Origin: Ricordea florida
Taxonomy: Eukaryota > Cnidaria > Anthozoa > Corallimorpharia > Ricordeidae
NCBI GenBank assembly: GCA_949710005.1
Contig: OX453273.1
Location: forward strand, 7,393,206-7,457,205
DNA length: 64,000 nucleotides
Reading direction: 5' to 3'
The translations under genes were made by a program, and so were the position numbers. Below, piece after piece: positions 49,101-55,100 of the stretch (the first letter of the stretch is position 1; each line of letters starts with the position of its first letter). Under the pieces are notes generated by a model. That model was not told the origin of the DNA and searched no databases. It worked only from the letters and a program-made list of their open reading frames with translations.

Positions 49101-52100
49101 TAGAACATTATTATAAACCAGTAACTATCTTTGATTTCATTCTTCTCATGCCATACTCGTCAAGTAAAGAAAATTAACGTAAACACAGTGGATTGAAATA
49201 GGGTTAGGTGAAGTACTAAAGAATAGCGGAAGGCATGTCTGTTATCTTATCTCAGCCTTCCTTGAATGCCTGCCTGTTTGTTCATTGACTGCCCGATATA
49301 TAAACATTGGATACGTTCAAACAGTTCTCTCTAGTTTATTTGGCATTCATTGGAAACTGTGCAATACTAGACTACCAGTTCTAAAGCAGGGTGTAACCGT
49401 AGTTTTTTGAGCATACGAGTGTGGTATATGGAGTTACTACACTCAAGACTTTAAGGAGCGAGAAGTCATTTGGCCGTGTCAAAGCAACGCTTTACTCGAG
49501 AAAAAAGTAAAGCTGACGAAAGAAGATTCTGTCTTGATTTTTATTTTTTATTTTTCACTTTATTTAATATATTTTTAAGTTACCCTCGACCCTTGACATG
49601 TTACCCTCGACTCTCGACATTTTACTCTCGACTATCGACAATTAGATACACTCAGTAAGCTCTAGAAAAATATGTTTTTCACAATTCCCACGAGGCTCAA
49701 AATGTACAATCGTCATTCATTCACAGCCATTAACTTCAAAATTCAAATCTAATCAGTGTGCAGGATGTTTGTCTTATAAACACTCGATCATTGTTGGAGC
49801 AACCAAACTACTCGCCTCCATTTCGAAGGCATAAAGTTTAGATCAGTGGAAATAACTGATGGCATCTTTCGATGATGCGCAAACTTCACAAAACTACCAA
49901 ATGAAAATCGCATTTCATCGTACTGATGAGTAACTTGTTGCAAAGTTATACGGTGAGCTTTATTTTCCAATCAAAAGATAGGGACCTAAAACACAAGGGG
50001 CCAGGCAGTCATAACCATCAAAACATGCAGAGTGATCATGCTTTGTAAAGCTACTGAACAGTATTGCACTGTGGTACTGTTTGTTTTACTATACAGTGTG
50101 GTTCTTACTTTTTCATCTGTGGATCAAAACATGCAGTGTGACCATTCTTTGTAAAGCTACTAAACAGTACTGTACTGTGGTACTGTTTGTTTTACTATAC
50201 AGTGTGGATCTAACTTTTTCATCCGGGATCAAACCATGCAGTGTGATCATTCTTTGTAAAGCTACTGAACAGAACTGTACTGTGGTACTGTTTGTTTTAC
50301 TATACAGTGTGGTTCTTACTTTTTCATCTGTGGATCAAACCATGCAGTGTGACCATTCTTTGGAAAGCTACTGAACAGTACTGTATCGTGGTACTGTTTG
50401 TTTTACTGTACAGTGTGGTTCTAACTTTTTCATCTGTAGATCAAAACATGCAGTGTTAGCATTCTTTGTAAAGCTACTGAATAGTACTCTACTGTGGTTC
50501 CGTATAGCGTAAGTCGCGCCAAGTAGAGATTCCCTTACCGTCTTCATTTGTCTTCACAACTGATAGGGTTTGAGTCCAACTCATCTCCGGAAAACGGCTT
50601 TCACCCCCGAACGTATCTTCTCCTAACACAACTCTAACACATTCCTCCGATGCTGTAAAAGCGAGGAATCGTAGGCATTTGCAAGGAGGATGGTTGCAAA
50701 ATCAAAACCAAAATACTTAACTATTATTTCCACAAATAGAGGTGAATAGTGGCAGAATATTTACCGAGCTGTGAAGCAGCGAGTTTAATATTTTTAAAGC
50801 CACTATTCACCGAGATTGAAGAGAATTAATGTTTTAGTATATACCAATGAAGCAACCTCAGTAGGGAGCTTAAGCAAACACGTTGACGACACCAAGGATA
50901 ACACAACCTGCAAAAAAAATGTAATTGTAGAAGCGTAATTTGTACGACAGAGACTAACCGGGCCTTACTTTGCACGTGCAATTTTATTGTGTCGTTCCTT
51001 ATATTTGCGCTATTATCAGGTCCTGCCCTAGTTAAACGTTTCATCGTGGAAGTGTTTTGCTTAATTTCCCAAGTAAAAACTCTTCAAAAAATAAATGGAG
51101 AATCGACGGCGGCCATATTTCGGTAGCCTGGACGAAATTTTGTTTTTTCTCCAAACCGACCCGCACAAGGATTACCCAGAAGGCCCAGCATTATACACCT
51201 CCTAGGACGGAAGTGGATCATGTTGAATATTCCGAGGCGGAGAGCCATGCATGCAATCAGATCGCTCCAAATGCCAAGGTTGCTGAGTTGGTATATACTA
51301 ATGTTATTCCACTTTACCAATGACGACACGCGAGCCAAGTTCACTGATCATGAAATCAGAACTGAAATGCAAGTTGTCGTTACCAAGTAAAAGAGAATGG
51401 ATACAAACTAGTAACCGTTACGTTTTCGTTTCTACGAGCTTCCTGTGGAACCCGTTCAGTACGTGTAAGTCCGTGTGAGTGACAATAGAACCCTTTCAGC
51501 AAAATTAATAATCGCAATTTCTCGGATTCTCTTTGTTTTCAAGTTCTTTCAGTGTTTTCGCTCGGCTTAGAGGATATCTTCGGAGTTCTTCAAGTCGTAC
51601 AACCCATGGACTACATAGCAGGCATTCTTATTCTGCTCTTTTCCTTAATTCTTTTCAGTCCCCCTTTCCCATGGATTGCGTAATGTTTTCTTCTTCGCAA
51701 TACTCAAAAAGCAAAACCAAGCAATTGTCACTCCTTCGTTCTTGTCAGAAAACGGGTTATGAAAGCCGTGCAAACAGTGTGGTTATACGAATGCTTCAAT
51801 TCAATTTCAGCTTTCCTCGGGACTTCCCCGAGTAAAAAGGATTTCTCACTATTTTTATTAAAATTCAAGTTAGCAGATGCCATGGTTCTTGCTAAACCTG
51901 TGGCAGGTTTGTGGCGATGTTACCAGTCAGTGGCAGGTTACACGGATGAATGGGATGGTCACCTCTCATTTCCTTGCTGAGAGTTTAGTGTAGGGCACAA
52001 CTAATAACTTGAGACAGATTTATTAATGACTACCGTCTAATGGTGGACCTTTTTGGACCATTAACGTTAAAAGAAGCCACAAGTGGCAAAATCTTTACTT

Positions 52101-55100
52101 TGAAAAAATGTTAGATAAAAATTAAACATCATCCAAATCTTGTAACTATCATGGCAGAGTCTCAGTAAGAAAGTTATACCCTCCCAAGACCACTTCCTAC
52201 ACGGAAGCCAAACTAAAGCTTCGTGTATTTCGTTAGGGAAGATGTAATAATTTATGCCCGAAAGTCTTTCCTATAACTGTTATTGGCAGGATTTTGGATG
52301 CTATAGATAATCTGACTTTATTAAAATTCTCTGAGGGTGCTTTAATTCGTAAAAAGAAGAAGGGAAGTTCCCAAACAAAGATAGCTTTATCAAGGATGAA
52401 CGTTATGAATGGAAGGATTGTCTTCAAGAAAACACGCAGTTTTTAGCCAATTTGTCTTGCGTACTATGGGCAGTAGAAATAGTTAAGGGCCACCTACCGT
52501 GACTGCAGTTATGAAAGGAGAGAAAAACCACTGCAAGAACAAAATACCAAACCGCCATTTCCTCTTCGCTGGTAGAATTACAATGATGAAATAATGTGTA
52601 AAGAAGGTTCACATTACCAGACATGTAACGTCACAAATGATTAATAGCCCCTGAAGTGTGAGTGCCACTTGGAACACCCCAAAAGTTTCCGAACATTCAT
52701 ACAGTGGTCACAGTCTACGGGACTGTTCATTTTTTAAGAGGGAGGGGGGTGGGGGGCTGGTGTAATTCGGGAAGCACTATTTAAAAACTGATTGACCCCC
52801 CATTAGCTTGCCATTTTTTTTTCACTTGGTCCCCCTTGAAGCGGTAATATTCTCGGAAGAACCCCCTTCCCCCCAAAAAAAATAAATTGATAAATAGATA
52901 AATAAATAAATAAAATAACCTTCTACCAAGATTATACATTCTTTTAATATTCTCTGTTATTCCTTACTTCACCTGATTGTGCTTGCTATGAAGACAATAC
53001 TTACAATTGCTAATACTACAGAGAGCTGTTTATCAAAAACACAAATAAAAAGAAAAAGATGTCAATTTCGGATTAAAATATTATGACAAAAGTATTGCTA
53101 AAATATTTCACGTGAAAGCCCTTTTTCCTTTGTTTTAGAATACCGCCCCCACCCTCCCCCCATCGAACGCCGTTTTTTCGCATGCCACCCGCCCAAATCC
53201 CCCCAGTCCCTCCTACCTCGTAAAAATGAACGGTCCTTAAGGCGATACATACATGAAGTATGCGTCAAAGGAATTGTGGTATCTTTGTTGGTTCTACTTT
53301 GATTCTGAAAAAAAAATATCTGAGCAGGACCTCAAATTTGAAAGTCCTCTGCATGGAGTGATAACAGTGATGTCCATTGTCTCCAGGGCGAGGGGCATTT
53401 CTTAAATTGTTTTGTTTCATTGTATATTATTTCATGAATTATGGACCAATATCAGATAAGATCTTACGAATGCTGTAAATCCAATAACAAGTTAGTGGCG
53501 AGGTGTCGCCAATTGCAAGGGACGCTTACCATTCAACAAAAAAGTCCGATTTCAGATTTCGGAATTGTCGTTTGTTGAACGTAACGGAACGGTGCTTTCA
53601 GATGTAAAAAACCGCACCAACTTCCTGGGCGAGTTTTTTTTCCTCTCTCGTCTAGACTGCCTATTGTTTTCTTTTTTTATTGCTTCTGAAAAACTAAGCA
53701 ATGGAAATAACCTTCATCATCGTCAGAAACGGGTTATGAAAGCCGTCCAAACAGTGTGGCTACGACCGCTTTAATTCCACTACACCTTTCCTCTTGACTT
53801 CGGTAACATAAGATCTCTCACTGTTTTTGTTAATTCAAGTAAGCAAATTGCATGGTTCTTGCTAAACCTGTGGCAGGTTTGTGGCGATGTTACCGGTCAG
53901 GGGCAGGTTACACGGATGAATGGGATGGTCACAATTTCCTTGTTGAGAGTTTAATGGGGGCAGATTTATTAATAAGTACCGTCTAAAGGTGGAGCTTTTT
54001 TCATTAACGTTCAAAGGAGCCACAAGTGGCAAAATGTTTACTTTGAAACAAAGTTAAAATAAAAATTAAACATCATCGGAGTCTTGTAACTACAATAGAG
54101 TCTCAGTGAGAAAGTTATACCCTCTCAAGACCAGTTGCTACACACGGAAGCCCAGTTAAAGCTTCGTGTATTTCGTAACTGGGAAGATGCAATAATTTAT
54201 GCCCGAAAATCTTTCCTATAGCTGTTATTTGAAGAATTAGTACGGAAGCTTCAAAGAGAAATGGACTTTCATCCTAAATGGGAGTTTGCTTTTTTTTTCG
54301 AAAATGGAAGTTGAAATTGTGAAAATGGAAGTTGATGTTGTGAAAATTGGAGTTTGGTTTTGTAATTTCGCCCCTACTGCTATTTTCGCCTTTATGAGCT
54401 TACGACCAGTGTGGAGATCGGCAAGTTATAGCACAAAGACAAAGCTTAGGGTCTACCAGAGCTGTGTGTTGTCAACCCTTCTTTATGGCTGCGAATGCTG
54501 GCGAATGACTGAACATGACCTGTCAAAACTAGCGTCCTTCCACAAAACTAGCCTCAGGAAGATTCTGAGAATTTTCTGGCCACAGAAAATCTCCAATGGC
54601 CAGCTCCTGAAGCAAAATACCAAACCGCCATTTCCTCTTCGCTGGTGGAATTACAATGATGAAACAATGCAATGTGTAAAGAAGATTCAAGTTACCAGAG
54701 ATGTGACGTCACAAATGATTAATAGCCCCTGAGGTGTGAGTGCCACTTGGAACACCCCAAAATTTTCCGAAAGTTCATGATTGTGGTACTGTGTTTATTC
54801 TACTTTGATTAAAAAAAAAATTCTGGGCAGGACCTTAAATTTGAAAGTTTTCATGGCGTGATAAAAGAGATGTCCATCGTTTCCAGGTAGAGGGCATTTT
54901 TTTATTGTTTTGTTTCATTGTCATGGTTATTTCATGAATTACGAACCAGTATCAGATTCTGAGATCTTACGAAAGCTGCATACCCAAGCTAGTGACAAGG
55001 TGGTGTCGCTAATTTCAAAGGAAACTTACCATTCAACAAAGAACCTGATTTTAGATTTCGGAATTTTGGTTTCTTGAACGTAACGGAACGGTGCTTTTAG

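Noticed and set aside
50822..50912. Extra exon of the collagen-like gene after a TTTTTTTTGCAG acceptor
   Set aside because: No reading phase both fits exon 1 and reaches a donor; exon 1 joins exon 2 at 50,652 in phase without it.
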